The position numbers and the translations under genes are program-made. DNA of 64,000 nt, from NCBI GenBank assembly GCA_002328185.1, contig DCWQ01000041.1:182722-246721 (forward strand), in the 5' to 3' direction. This document shows, piece after piece, positions 52,119 through 60,845 of the stretch. Source of the DNA: Dehalococcoidia bacterium UBA2158 (GTDB lineage Bacteria; Chloroflexota; Dehalococcoidia; Lucifugimonadales; UBA3495). Within the stretch, counting starts at the first letter, position 1, and every line of letters begins with the position of its first letter. The notes under the pieces were generated by a model, which was not told the origin of the DNA, ran no database searches, and saw only the letters and a list, made by a program, of their open reading frames with translations.

Positions 52119-53165
52119 CTAAGCGGTAACCCTGATGCGGCCGGAGTTCTCCGCGGTGATCTCCCCCACAACGGCCCTGGTCTCCACACTGGAGACAGCC
52201 AACTCGGAAAGCAACTGGTCCAACTTGGCCTTTGGGACCGAGATCAGTAGTCCGCCGGAGGTCTGTGCGTCGCACATCAGCAGCCTTTGTTGATCGCTGA
52301 GCTTGTCGTCCCAGTCCACCGTGTCTTCTACTCCGGACATGTTCCGGAATGTTCCGCCGGGCACGGTGCCCTTCTCAAGTAGGTCCCAGGTGCCTCGGAG
52401 GACGGGCACGTCGGCTACGCGGATGTTTGCGCCGACTCCGCTTCCCCTAACCATGCCTCTGAGGTGGCCCATGAGGCCAAAGCCGGTGATGTCGGTGCAG
52501 GAGTTCACTCCCACCCGCACCATCGCTTCCGAAGCGTTCTTGTTCAGCTCGGCCATCGTCTCTACCGCGTGTTTCATGATGGCGTCTGGGGTGGTTCCAG
52601 CCTTGGCGCCTGTGGCGATTATGCCGGTGCCGATTGGCTTGGTGAGGACCAGGACATCGCCGGGCTGGGCGTTGGCGTTGGACACCTCTTTGCCGGGCTC
52701 CACCAGGCCGACGACTGAAAGACCGTACTTTGGTTCCGCGTCGTCCACGGTGTGCCCGCCGACGATCAGGCAGTTTGCCTGAGTGGCCTTGTCGTAGCCA
52801 CCCTTCAGCACGTCGCCCAGCATCTCGACTGCCAACTCAGCGGGGAACCCCACTATATTCAGAGCAACCAGGGGCTTTCCGCCCATGGCGTAGACGTCGC
52901 TCAGAGAGTTGGCAGCGGCCACCAATCCGAACTGGTAGGGGTCATCGGTGATGGGCGTGAAGAAGTCCACCGTCACGATGATGGCAGTATTATCATCCAG
53001 CCGGTAAACGGCTGCGTCGTCCCCTGTGTCATTGCCCACCAGAAGGTCTGGATGGCTGACGTTGGGAAGGTGCTTCAGGACCTGGACCAGGTCCTCTTGA
53101 CTAAGCTTGGCGGCTCAACCGGCACAGTGGGACAGTTCGGTCAGGCGGACTTTGCTGCTGGCCAT
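52119..53165 (-). CDS. selD: Selenide, water dikinase SelD, itself a selenoprotein
   Basis: The enzyme makes selenophosphate for selenocysteine synthesis. The longest ordinary frame is N-terminally short. The same frame extended upstream starts at ATG 53165 (GGAGGAA eight bases before it) and reads MASSKVRLTELSHCAG, then TGA at 53115-53117, then AAKLSQEDLVQVLKHLPNVS, and joins the rest with no shift. TGA is residue 17, the position of the catalytic Cys/Sec of SelD. The product is 348 residues, normal length. GNDTGDDAAVYRLDDNTAII and NCLIVGGHTVDDAEPKYGLS are SelD metal/ATP blocks. A hairpin 19 bases after the TGA fits a bacterial SECIS. This implies a functional selenocysteine system in the cell. 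Confidence 0.93.
53077..53117 (-). promoter_or_regulatory. Sec codon and candidate bacterial SECIS hairpin in selD
   Basis: UGA at 53117-53115 is followed, 19 bases on, by AGGACCU-GGUCC-AGGUCCU (53095-53077), a perfect 7-base-pair stem with a 5-base loop starting GG. Position and G-rich loop match bacterial SECIS elements read by SelB. Confidence 0.75.
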
Positions 53166-53251
53166 CCGGCATTTCCTCCATGAGTCTATGAGCCGTGATT
53201 AATAAGGCTTATGAACGGCTCTGTTTAACAGGATACATCAAAGCAGTTGTT

Positions 53252-53392
53252 ATGAAAGGATTCCAGACCGCATCTCTAGCGGTCGTGGGAATAATGGTCA
53301 CCGGAGCGATCATCGCGGCGTTCCACCAGACCTACGATCCCTCCAAAGACCGGCCCGTGGACCAAGCCAGCCCCGCCGCTGCCGACGACTAA
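53252..53392 (+). CDS. Small single-span membrane protein (tentative)
   Basis: An open frame beginning MKGFQTASLAVVGIMVTGAI and ending SPAAADD encodes about 46 residues with one transmembrane helix and a short polar tail. A longer frame from GTG at 53195 is possible. No strong ribosome-binding site is seen. It is divergent from selD. Unrecognised; it could be a random open frame. Confidence 0.35.
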   Translation: MKGFQTASLAVVGIMVTGAIIAAFHQTYDPSKDRPVDQASPAAADD

Positions 53393-53441
53393 GCCTCGTC
53401 TTTCAGGACAAACAAAAAAAGCCACGAGACGGGAAAGCCTC

Positions 53442-53657
53442 TTAACCTGTCAGGTTCAACGGCTCGAATACGCCCGTGTCTGGGACGTAGTAGTGGAGCT
53501 TGCCGGAGTCCACCTTGGTGGCGATCAGGGTGAAATCCAGCTTGTATTCATCGATGTGACGGTAGATGCGGGCGTCGTGCCACTTTTCCGGCGCCAGAGA
53601 CTCTCTAACCTTCTTAAGCCCTTCGATTATCGCTTCCATCTGGGGGGTCTCAGGCAT
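53442..53657 (-). CDS. Hypothetical small protein
   Basis: Unrecognised 71-residue protein. It contains MEAIIEGLKKVRESLAPEKW and DEYKLDFTLIATKVDSGKLH, a compact alpha/beta pattern without cysteines or membrane segments. It starts seven bases after the NHL-repeat gene on the same strand, so the two are very likely co-transcribed. It might be a partner or a small accessory subunit, but nothing in the sequence identifies one. Confidence 0.55.
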   Translation of the reverse strand: MPETPQMEAIIEGLKKVRESLAPEKWHDARIYRHIDEYKLDFTLIATKVDSGKLHYYVPDTGVFEPLNLTG

Positions 53658-53664
53658 CGCGTGG

Positions 53665-54537
53665 CTAACCCTTTCTCACGTACTTGTCGATGGCGTCCGG
53701 GACTCCACCGAGGTAGATGTCGCCCCGGGAGTCGATCCAACTGCCGTGACCGGAGCCGCGGCAGTCCCACCTGGCCAGCACGCCACCCTTCTTATCCAGG
53801 ATGCTGATGCGGGCCGAGTTGTCGCGTTGGCCTTCGCTGACCATGTAATTGCCGTCGCTGTCCATGGAGATGTCCATCGGGCGTTGGATGTCGTCCCAGA
53901 TCTCTTTGAAGTCGCCGTCCAAGCTGAATATCTGGATACGATCGTTCTCACGGTCGCAGACAACCACGTTTTCGCCGTCAACCAGGATGCTGTGGGGTAG
54001 GTGGAACTCGTTGGGGCCACCCTTACCGGGCTCGCCCCACGACTTCTTGAGCTGGCCGTCTGCTGAGAACCGGTGCACCCGGGAGTTACGGTAGCCGTCG
54101 GCCACGTAGAGGTCACCCGAGGTGGAAGGCACCAACTCGGCGGGGTAGTTGAAGGGACCTGCGGCCCTGGGGACCAGGTCCCCCGGGTTCTCGCAGCCGG
54201 TGTCTGAGTGGACGCCGTGGCGTCCCAGCATCTGGATAGGCTTGCCGTCCAGGGTGTACACGATGCAGACCGAGGTGTTGCGGTCGGTCACGTAGACCAC
54301 GTCTCCGGCGATGTGAATGCCGTGGGCGAACTCGAACGAGCCGTTGCCCCAGGAGTCGGTGAGGTTGCCGTCGCGGTCGAAGATGAGCATGGGTGGGTCC
54401 TTGCGCTGGAATGCGAAGACCCGGTCGCTGGAGTCGGTGGCGATGGCGCTCACCATGCCAAAGGTGTCGCCGGCGGGCAGCTTGCCCCAATTCTCGATGA
54501 TGTCGTACGTGTATTTTCCGGTGCCTACTGTGGCCAT
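53665..54537 (-). CDS. NHL-repeat beta-propeller protein
   Basis: The 290-residue protein has about six NHL-type repeats, for example DRVFAFQRKDPPMLIFDRDG, GDVVYVTDRNTSVCIVYTLD, GDLYVADGYRNSRVHRFSAD, ENVVVCDRENDRIQIFSLDG and GNYMVSEGQRDNSARISILD. The family resembles the lyase domain of peptidylglycine alpha-amidating enzymes and serine/threonine kinase sensor propellers, but no catalytic residues of the former are certain. There is no export signal. It is downstream of the FMN-dependent oxidase gene (52-base gap) and upstream of a small hypothetical gene, all on one strand. Function unknown. Confidence 0.82.
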   Translation of the reverse strand: MATVGTGKYTYDIIENWGKLPAGDTFGMVSAIATDSSDRVFAFQRKDPPMLIFDRDGNLTDSWGNGSFEFAHGIHIAGDVVYVTDRNTSVCIVYTLDGKPIQMLGRHGVHSDTGCENPGDLVPRAAGPFNYPAELVPSTSGDLYVADGYRNSRVHRFSADGQLKKSWGEPGKGGPNEFHLPHSILVDGENVVVCDRENDRIQIFSLDGDFKEIWDDIQRPMDISMDSDGNYMVSEGQRDNSARISILDKKGGVLARWDCRGSGHGSWIDSRGDIYLGGVPDAIDKYVRKG

Positions 54538-54588
54538 GTCAGATGATCTCCTTGATAGTCCTGTTGGTGGTTGAAGTTGAATCGGTTC

Positions 54589-55692
54589 TTAGCCTCTGGC
54601 GTTGAACAATTGCTGCAGGGGCGATATGCCGCCCAGTGAGTCCAGGCTGATGCTGTCGACGGTCGGGCAGCCGCAGATACCCATGGTGGCTTCTAGCTCG
54701 GAGCGGAGTATCTCCAGTATGGAGCTGACACCGGCCTCGCCGTCCACGGCCAGTCCCCAGAAGAGCGGGCGGCCCAGGAGCACGGACCGGGCGCCCAGGG
54801 CCAGGGCCTTGAAGATGTCAGAACCGCGGCGGACCCCTCCGTCCAGGTAGACCTCAGCCTTGCCGGCAACCTGGTCCACCACCTCGGGCAAAACCTCGAT
54901 GGTGGTGAAAGTAGTGTCCAGATACCGCGCGCCATGATTGGACACGATCATCGCTTTGGCGCCGGACTCGGCTGCCAGTCTGCCGTCCTCTCCGGTCATG
55001 ATTCCCTTGACCACGATAGGCAGCTTGGTGTTGCTGGCCAGCCATTCCAGGTCGTCCCAGGTGGTGGTCTGGTCGCGGATGTCGGAGGGTCCGGCAGGGG
55101 CGTCGGCTGCGAACTTCCACGAGTGGGTGCCCAAGTCCAAGTGGGCGTAGTTGGGCGAGACCGGGCCGACGTAGTCGTTGCGCATGTTGCGCTCGCGCTT
55201 CGGCGATATCTTGGCATCTAGGGTCATGCAAAGGGCCGTGTACCCGGCTTCTTCGGCGCGGGCGGCCATGCCCAGAGTCAGTTCTTTGTCCTTGAAGAAA
55301 TATTGCTGGAACCAGATGGGGCCGGTGGCGGCATTGGCCACGTCTTCCAGGGTCTTGGCTGAGTGGGAACTCAAGACCATCACGGTGTCGGCCTTGCCGG
55401 CGGCTCTGGCTGTCGCCAACTCCGCTTCCTGATGGGCCGCACCGTGGTTTCCGGCCGGGGCCAGCATGGCCGGGAAGCTGATCTTCTGGCCAAGTACCGT
55501 GGTGCCCAGGTCGCGAGTACTGACGTCGACCATCATCCGGGGTTTCATGACGATGGAGTCGAGGACCTTGCGGGTGCGACGAAGGGTTATCTCGTCGGTG
55601 GCTGCGCCGGCGATGAAATCGTAATGCCCTTTTTCGAGTCGTGCTTTGGCGATCTCTTCATATTCGTAGATATTTACTGGGTCTGGGGCCAT
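54589..55692 (-). CDS. FMN-dependent alpha-hydroxyacid oxidase/dehydrogenase
   Basis: The roughly 367-residue TIM-barrel flavoprotein belongs to the lactate/glycolate oxidase family. YDFIAGAATDEITLRRTRKV opens the conserved part, FPAMLAPAGNHGAAHQEAEL and IWFQQYFFKDKELTLGMAAR follow, PIVVKGIMTGEDG supplies the FMN lysine, AMIVSNHGARYLDTTFTTIE has the catalytic histidine and substrate arginine, and EVYLDGGVRRGSDIFKALAL the phosphate site. It oxidises 2-hydroxy acids to 2-oxo acids. ATG at 55692 (MAPDPVNIYEYEEI) with GGAGG eight bases upstream is preferred to the longer frame. Confidence 0.93.
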   Translation of the reverse strand: MAPDPVNIYEYEEIAKARLEKGHYDFIAGAATDEITLRRTRKVLDSIVMKPRMMVDVSTRDLGTTVLGQKISFPAMLAPAGNHGAAHQEAELATARAAGKADTVMVLSSHSAKTLEDVANAATGPIWFQQYFFKDKELTLGMAARAEEAGYTALCMTLDAKISPKRERNMRNDYVGPVSPNYAHLDLGTHSWKFAADAPAGPSDIRDQTTTWDDLEWLASNTKLPIVVKGIMTGEDGRLAAESGAKAMIVSNHGARYLDTTFTTIEVLPEVVDQVAGKAEVYLDGGVRRGSDIFKALALGARSVLLGRPLFWGLAVDGEAGVSSILEILRSELEATMGICGCPTVDSISLDSLGGISPLQQLFNARG

Positions 55693-55849
55693 AGGGAATT
55701 CCTCCAGCATATGCTAGGTTTACGCGTTGAATCGGGGCAAGTCTAAAAGCTGGGCTGTGCGTAGTCAATCGGAGGCCGGACGCGCATGGAGATAGACTCG
55801 TGGTATTCTTTCCCACGGAAAAACTAGACGACGGCGCGAGTAGAAGACG

Positions 55850-56875
55850 ATGGCGAGCAACAAGGTGGACTACGAGATATTCGAGGCGGGCAACCTGGAT
55901 CTTCAGTCGGGGGAGACCCTTCGCGGGGCCAAACTGGCCTACAAAACCTATGGCCGGCTAAACGCCAACAAGGACAACGTGGTGGTGTTCCCCACTTTCT
56001 TCGGCGGGAAGCACACGCAGAACGAGGGCATGATTGGCGAAGGCAAAACCCTGGATCCCAGCAAGTATTTCATCATCGTCCCCAATATGTTCGGCAACAG
56101 CGTATCTAGCTCGCCCAGCAATGCCATGCCACCCTACAACCGGGCCCGGTTCCCAGCCATCAGCCTCTACGATAATGTTTCTACCCAGTACCGCCTGGTC
56201 ACGGAGTTGTTCGGGATCAACAAGATTGCGTTGGTCACCGGCTGGTCCATGGGCGCCCAGCAGACCTTTCAATGGGGCAGCCTGTACCCGGATATGGTGG
56301 AGCGCATAGTGCCCGTCTGTGGTTCGGCCAAAACGTCCCGGCATAATTTCGTTTTCTTGGAGGGTGTCAAAGCTGCCATCACCACCGACGCCGAATGGGC
56401 CAACGGATCTTACGAGAAACCACCGCTGCGGGGACTTAAGGCCATGGGCCGGGTTTACGCCGGTTGGGCGGTGTCCCAGGCCTTCTACCGGGAGGAGGTC
56501 TACTTGGACCTGGGGTACGCTTCACTTGAAGATTATTTGGTGGAATTCTGGGAGGCCCGGAGGACCAGCGCCGACGCCAACGACCTGCTGTTGATGATCC
56601 ATACCTGGCAGAACGCGGACATCAGTAACAACTACCTCTACAACGGCGATTTCCGGGGAGCCCTCAATTCGATAAAGGCCAAGGCCATCGTCATGCCCGG
56701 CCGCACCGACCTATACTTCCCACCGGAAGACAACGAGATCGAAGTAGCCCTGATGCCGAACGCCGAACTCCGGCCGATAGAATCAATCTGGGGCCACCTA
56801 GCAGGTGGCCCCGGCTTCAACCCAGTGGACTCAAAATTCGTCGACGACGCCCTGAAAGAAATACTGGTCAGTTAG
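55850..56875 (+). CDS. Alpha/beta hydrolase, homoserine O-acetyltransferase (MetX)-like
   Basis: The 341-residue protein follows the MetX layout. LRGAKLAYKTYGRLNANKDN leads into NVVVFPTFFGGKHTQNEGMI; ALVTGWSMGAQQTFQWGSLY near residue 140 has the nucleophile serine; IVMPGRTDLYFPPED near 280 the aspartate; ESIWGHLAGGPGFNPVD near 310 the histidine. The usual TRxTxL acceptor-binding block is not obvious, so it may act on a different acyl acceptor than homoserine. A crotonase gene follows after a repeat-bearing gap of 174 bases. Confidence 0.83.
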   Translation: MASNKVDYEIFEAGNLDLQSGETLRGAKLAYKTYGRLNANKDNVVVFPTFFGGKHTQNEGMIGEGKTLDPSKYFIIVPNMFGNSVSSSPSNAMPPYNRARFPAISLYDNVSTQYRLVTELFGINKIALVTGWSMGAQQTFQWGSLYPDMVERIVPVCGSAKTSRHNFVFLEGVKAAITTDAEWANGSYEKPPLRGLKAMGRVYAGWAVSQAFYREEVYLDLGYASLEDYLVEFWEARRTSADANDLLLMIHTWQNADISNNYLYNGDFRGALNSIKAKAIVMPGRTDLYFPPEDNEIEVALMPNAELRPIESIWGHLAGGPGFNPVDSKFVDDALKEILVS

Positions 56876-56909
56876 GCGAGCCCCCGGAGATAAAGGTTGC
56901 CACAACCAG

Positions 56910-56973
56910 TTCGTCCTGAGCTCCATTGACGGGCGGAGACGCACTCGTGGTTCGACGGAGCTCACCACGAACG
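56910..56973. repeat. Dispersed intergenic repeat, copy 2 (inverted)
   Basis: The reverse complement of 56948-56973 matches 11484-11509 at 25 of 26 positions. Inside the gap between the MetX-like and crotonase genes. Confidence 0.7.
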
Positions 56974-57049
56974 CTTGGAGGAGCGAACCAGGAACATCTC
57001 ACAAAAAAACTGACAGCTGACGGCTGATAGCTCATCTAGGAGGTAATCC

Positions 57050-57835
57050 ATGCCTGACCTACGTTATGAACGTTTCCCAAACGGCCATTACGCCGTTTTC
57101 ACCATGGACCGGCCCGACCGGCTGAACGCCCAGGGCGCGGCCATGCGCCAAGAACTGCGGGAGGCGCTAGATGAGTTCTCCGCTGACCCTGACATGCGCG
57201 CCGGTATCCTCACCGGGGCCGGAAGGGCCTTTTCCGCCGGCGCCGACCTCAAGGAGATGACCGACCTCTACAGCACACTGGCATCTCTGACGGAAGAGCA
57301 GCGGATCGAAGGCTACCGAGGCAACCAGCCCTTCGGCAGGAACCCCAAACCCTTCATCGCCGCGGTCAACGGTCTGGCCATCGGCGCAGGGATGGAGCGG
57401 GCCACTGACTGCGACATAAGAATAGCTTCAATCGAGGCCTATTTCGGCCTGTTCGAGGTGAAGCGGGGCATCATGGCCAACTACGCCATCAACAACCTGG
57501 CGCGGGTGATGCCTTACAGCGAAGCCGCGTATCTTATACTCACTGGTGACACACTGACCGTCGAAGATGCGTACCGCCTGGGTTTCGTGCACGAGGTCTT
57601 GGCGCCTGAAGAACTGATGCCCCGGGCGGTTGAGATCGCTGAGATGATTGGCGCCAACGCCCCATTGGCGGTCCAAGGCACCAAGGCCGTGACCCAGTTC
57701 TGGCGGCGCTACGGCCTGGAGGAATCGTTGCAATTCACGGCCACCGTGGGAGACCGGGTGCTCAGCTCTGAGGACGCGTTGGAGGGGCCCAAAGCGTTCT
57801 TGGAAAAGAGACCGCCGGTTTGGCAGGGGAGATGA
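57050..57835 (+). CDS. Enoyl-CoA hydratase/isomerase
   Basis: The 261-residue crotonase is more typical than the one at 43512. TGAGRAFSAGADLKEMTDLY near residue 57 and PFIAAVNGLAIGAGMERATD near 100 form the oxyanion hole, with CDIRIASIEAYFGLFEVKRG following. One usual catalytic glutamate is replaced by a nearby acidic residue, so isomerase activity cannot be excluded. AGGAGG precedes the ATG. A strong 15-base-pair hairpin lies just downstream. Confidence 0.9.
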   Translation: MPDLRYERFPNGHYAVFTMDRPDRLNAQGAAMRQELREALDEFSADPDMRAGILTGAGRAFSAGADLKEMTDLYSTLASLTEEQRIEGYRGNQPFGRNPKPFIAAVNGLAIGAGMERATDCDIRIASIEAYFGLFEVKRGIMANYAINNLARVMPYSEAAYLILTGDTLTVEDAYRLGFVHEVLAPEELMPRAVEIAEMIGANAPLAVQGTKAVTQFWRRYGLEESLQFTATVGDRVLSSEDALEGPKAFLEKRPPVWQGR

Positions 57836-57872
57836 AAACCGCGGCTATATCCAGCGGCGTGCATCGACAAAT

Positions 57873-57905
57873 GAGAAGCCCCAGGTTCAAAACCTGGGGC
57901 TTCTC
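57873..57905. terminator. Strong hairpin after the hydratase gene
   Basis: GAGAAGCCCCAGGTT pairs perfectly with AACCTGGGGCTTCTC around a 3-base loop. No long U-tract follows (GAATT), so termination strength is uncertain. It lies between two convergent genes. Confidence 0.7.
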
Positions 57906-57996
57906 GAATTGGCTCGGGCTCGTATTTGGTCTTATTGAAGGTTGATCCTTATTAAGTGCCCGACCGCGCGGACGTTTTGTTTAACTGACGTTCGGC

Positions 57997-58522
57997 TTAA
58001 AGGTCGATGAGGAACAGATAGTCGCACCTCAAGATGCCTTCTTCTCCGAGCTGGCTCATGTCAACCAACCCGGACAGCCGCGCTGTACCCGAACCGGTTG
58101 CTCCGGCGAAGTCGCCGGTCGCGCTCAGGATGTTGCTTCCCCCGTTGAGAGGCGGCGCCGCTGTGGTGGAGTGGGTGAACCCGTTCTGACCGAAGAGCAG
58201 AGGTTGAACCGTCGTCTCGCTGCGGGTGACTATCTGCCCCTCCGGGAAGTTGAAAGTCGTCTTTCCGATTATTTTGAGACCATCTCCGTCTCCCGTGATG
58301 TTCGAAAGACAGTCCGTCGCGTCACCTAAGACCTCGTTAGTGTCCGTGTCGATCAGCTCGACCGTGAAACAGGTACTTTCATCAGCCGTTCCGTCGCCGT
58401 CGATATCCGGAGCAGTCGAGGTGAAAGCTTCTGCGGTGCCGACTAAAGCGACAGCTTTGGGGACCACTTTCGTCGTCGTCACCCCCCCCGCAGGCCGCCA
58501 AGGCCATTAGGGCCACCATCAT
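57997..58522 (-). pseudogene. Secreted lipoprotein with a frameshift in a poly-G tract
   Basis: The start and lipobox (MMVALMALAACGG) are in one frame; the remaining 158 codons (KVVPKAVALVGTAEAFTSTA to the C-terminus LGEEGILRCDYLFLIDL) are in the next. The two meet in a run of eight G on the coding strand (58482-58489); with seven, the frames join. Downstream the frame is completely open and shows acidic, Ca-like DxDxDG segments (PDIDGDGTADEST). Either the gene is dead by one base or it is phase-variable. The N-terminal n-region is also poorly defined and may carry another shift. Confidence 0.72.
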
Positions 58523-58694
58523 GAATACGCCGATGCCACCAACGGCGGGCGGGGCGTCATATTCAGAGGCGACGAAGCGCTCAATGGGAAAACGCTTGGA
58601 AGGCCACCGCAAATAATTACCGTATGATAATATCACGTAAGGACATATTATTGGCGTTATACGGTGAAGTGGGCCGTTATTTGAACGTGGAAAA

Positions 58695-60074
58695 ATGTTG
58701 AACCAAATTCCGTTGGTGCGGAGGGTCAGGGGCGCCTATTACGGCTGGTGGGTGCTGGCTTCCACGTTTATATTGGGCACGCTGTCGGGCGGGATTTTTT
58801 CCAACAGCAGCGGTATCTTCTTTGGCCCCATACAACGCGATCTCGGACTGAACAGCGCTCAGACCTCGTTGATCTTCAGCCTGGTACGGGCTGAGGGCAG
58901 CATAGCCGGGCCCATAGTCGGCCGGTTGGTGGACAAGTTCGGTTCGCGGCCCATGATCATCTTCGGCGGGATACTGGCCAGCTTTGGTTTCATTGCCCTC
59001 CATTGGGTGCACAATTATGTTCTGTTCATCGTCATATTTGTTGGCGTTGTGGGCATCGGCAAGAGCGCGGGTTTGGGCCAGGTGTTGGTCAGCGCGGTTA
59101 ACCGGTGGTTCATCCGCCGGCGTTCCCTGGCCATGTCCATCTGCATCACCGGGTTCTCTTCTGGCGGCGCGGCCATCCTGCCGCTGATCACACTTGGCGT
59201 CAGCACCGTCGGCTGGCGCGATGTCATGCTTTACTCCGGGATATTCATGGGGCTCATCGTTATTCCCCTGGCATCCTTGGTCCGGTACTCCCCGGAGCAC
59301 ATGGGCATCGGTCCCGACCTGCCATTCCCGAAAGAAGGGGATTCCGACAGCCAGCCGCCCGTGGTCGACTTCACGGTGCGGCAGGCGCTGCGGACCAAAT
59401 CGTACTGGATACTATTTACCGGTTCGGTGCTCAGGATCAGTCTCTGGGGCACAATCTCACTGCATTCAGTGGAGATGTTCGTCTGGAAGGGGATGTCCCA
59501 CGAAATGGCAGGCCTGATGTTCTCGCTGATGTTCCTGCTATCCATTCCGTTGCGGTTGCTGGTGGGCGTCTTGGGGGACAAATTCCCGCTGCCACCTATG
59601 ATGGGCGCTGGGATGGCGTCGGCGGCGCTGGCAGCGCTGGCCATGCTGCTCATCGACGGAAATCTTGCCGTCTACCTTTTCGTGGCGCTGATGGCGATAG
59701 AGCAGGGGACCAGTACACTGAACTGGGTCTCTTTGGGCAACTTTTTCGGACGGACGAGTTTTGCCTCATTGATGGGCCTGATCAGCGTGGCCTTCAACAT
59801 AGGGATGCTGATTACGCCAATCTACGCCGGATTGATGTTCGACAGGACCGGAAGCTATACCGTAGTGTTGGTCTCGTTCCTGCCCATCTACTTCGCCGCC
59901 GGAGCCTTCTTCTTGATGACCCGAAAGCCAGAGGCGCCGGTTATGCCCGGGCAACGATTTACTGAAGGTAGGGCCTACCTAACCCAGGTTCCGCAGCAGG
60001 CTGCCGAATCCCTGGATCGGCTCGGTCCACCCGATGCGTCGAAGGGCCAGCCAGATGGTGGCCTGGTTGACTGA
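58695..60074 (+). CDS. MFS transporter, oxalate/formate antiporter-like
   Basis: The 459-residue carrier begins RGAYYGWWVLASTFILGTLS and has twelve predicted membrane segments, with motif A as VGRLVDKFGSRPMII and a central loop near residues 195-225. It is similar in layout to the MFS protein at 14088. The cytoplasmic C-terminal tail of about 40 residues, including its last 32 codons, lies antisense to the end of the racemase-family gene, a 96-base convergent overlap. The substrate is unknown, probably a small organic acid. Confidence 0.87.
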   Translation: MLNQIPLVRRVRGAYYGWWVLASTFILGTLSGGIFSNSSGIFFGPIQRDLGLNSAQTSLIFSLVRAEGSIAGPIVGRLVDKFGSRPMIIFGGILASFGFIALHWVHNYVLFIVIFVGVVGIGKSAGLGQVLVSAVNRWFIRRRSLAMSICITGFSSGGAAILPLITLGVSTVGWRDVMLYSGIFMGLIVIPLASLVRYSPEHMGIGPDLPFPKEGDSDSQPPVVDFTVRQALRTKSYWILFTGSVLRISLWGTISLHSVEMFVWKGMSHEMAGLMFSLMFLLSIPLRLLVGVLGDKFPLPPMMGAGMASAALAALAMLLIDGNLAVYLFVALMAIEQGTSTLNWVSLGNFFGRTSFASLMGLISVAFNIGMLITPIYAGLMFDRTGSYTVVLVSFLPIYFAAGAFFLMTRKPEAPVMPGQRFTEGRAYLTQVPQQAAESLDRLGPPDASKGQPDGGLVD

Positions 60075-60794
60075 GATCACGGTCTTGCCTAGTTTTTGTT
60101 CCAGGGGTTCCACCGCGTTCAGGCCCCGCCAAGCTGTGCCCGGCAAGAAGATTGTGTCGGCCCCGTCTTTCGCCACGGTGGGGACGAAATCGACGATGGT
60201 TTGGACCGTCTCTTCCTCGATCTCCAGGGGGTTCATGGAGTCCTGCATCCACGGTTCTCCGTCAGCGCTAAGCACTTCGAACCCAGCCTCCTCAAGCAGC
60301 GGTTTGAGCCTTTCACGCAGGTGAAAATGCCGGTAGGGACCGGCGATGCTGAGCTTCTTTGAGCCCATGAACTTGAACGCTTCGATGCAGGCCCCGACGG
60401 CGGTGATGGATTCCACTCCGCTGGCTAACTGCATCTCGTCGGACATCTCTTTGTCGAACTGGATATAGCCTTTGTGATAGGTGCCCGAGGTGCAAGCGTA
60501 GACCAGGATGTCGGGTTTGATATTGGAGAGGGAGCGCGCGCCCCGGATGACATCTTCGTTCATCTTATCGGCGTCGAACCCGAACAGGGCAGTGTCCACG
60601 GTGGCCGCCTCTTCGCTGGAGATGTCTATCTGGTGGCCCGTGTCTTCAGATGACTTGGGCTGGGCGCCCCAATCTCCGTTGAACATCCGCTCGAAGTGGA
60701 CGGTGATCTCATGGGGCAGCACCCGGTAGAAGTCGGGTTCCACCACGGGGTTGGTGGAGGGCACCAATGCCCCGATACGCTTAGTGACAGGCAT
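59979..60794 (-). CDS. Asp/Glu racemase superfamily, maleate isomerase / arylmalonate decarboxylase-like
   Basis: The 271-residue protein begins MPVTKRIGALVPSTNPVVEP, the start of maleate isomerase relatives. ILVYACTSGTYHKGY near residue 95 holds the first catalytic cysteine. At the second catalytic position it has IFLPGTAWRGLNAVE near 215, glycine instead of cysteine. Maleate isomerases and racemases need both cysteines, while arylmalonate decarboxylase uses one, so a one-Cys chemistry such as decarboxylation is plausible. The 3' end overlaps the MFS gene by 96 bases in antisense. Confidence 0.83.
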   Translation of the reverse strand: MPVTKRIGALVPSTNPVVEPDFYRVLPHEITVHFERMFNGDWGAQPKSSEDTGHQIDISSEEAATVDTALFGFDADKMNEDVIRGARSLSNIKPDILVYACTSGTYHKGYIQFDKEMSDEMQLASGVESITAVGACIEAFKFMGSKKLSIAGPYRHFHLRERLKPLLEEAGFEVLSADGEPWMQDSMNPLEIEEETVQTIVDFVPTVAKDGADTIFLPGTAWRGLNAVEPLEQKLGKTVISVNQATIWLALRRIGWTEPIQGFGSLLRNLG

Positions 60795-60845
60795 GTTTAG
60801 TTATGCTCCAATGAATCGCTAGGGATTAGAGGCTTTCCCAATTAA

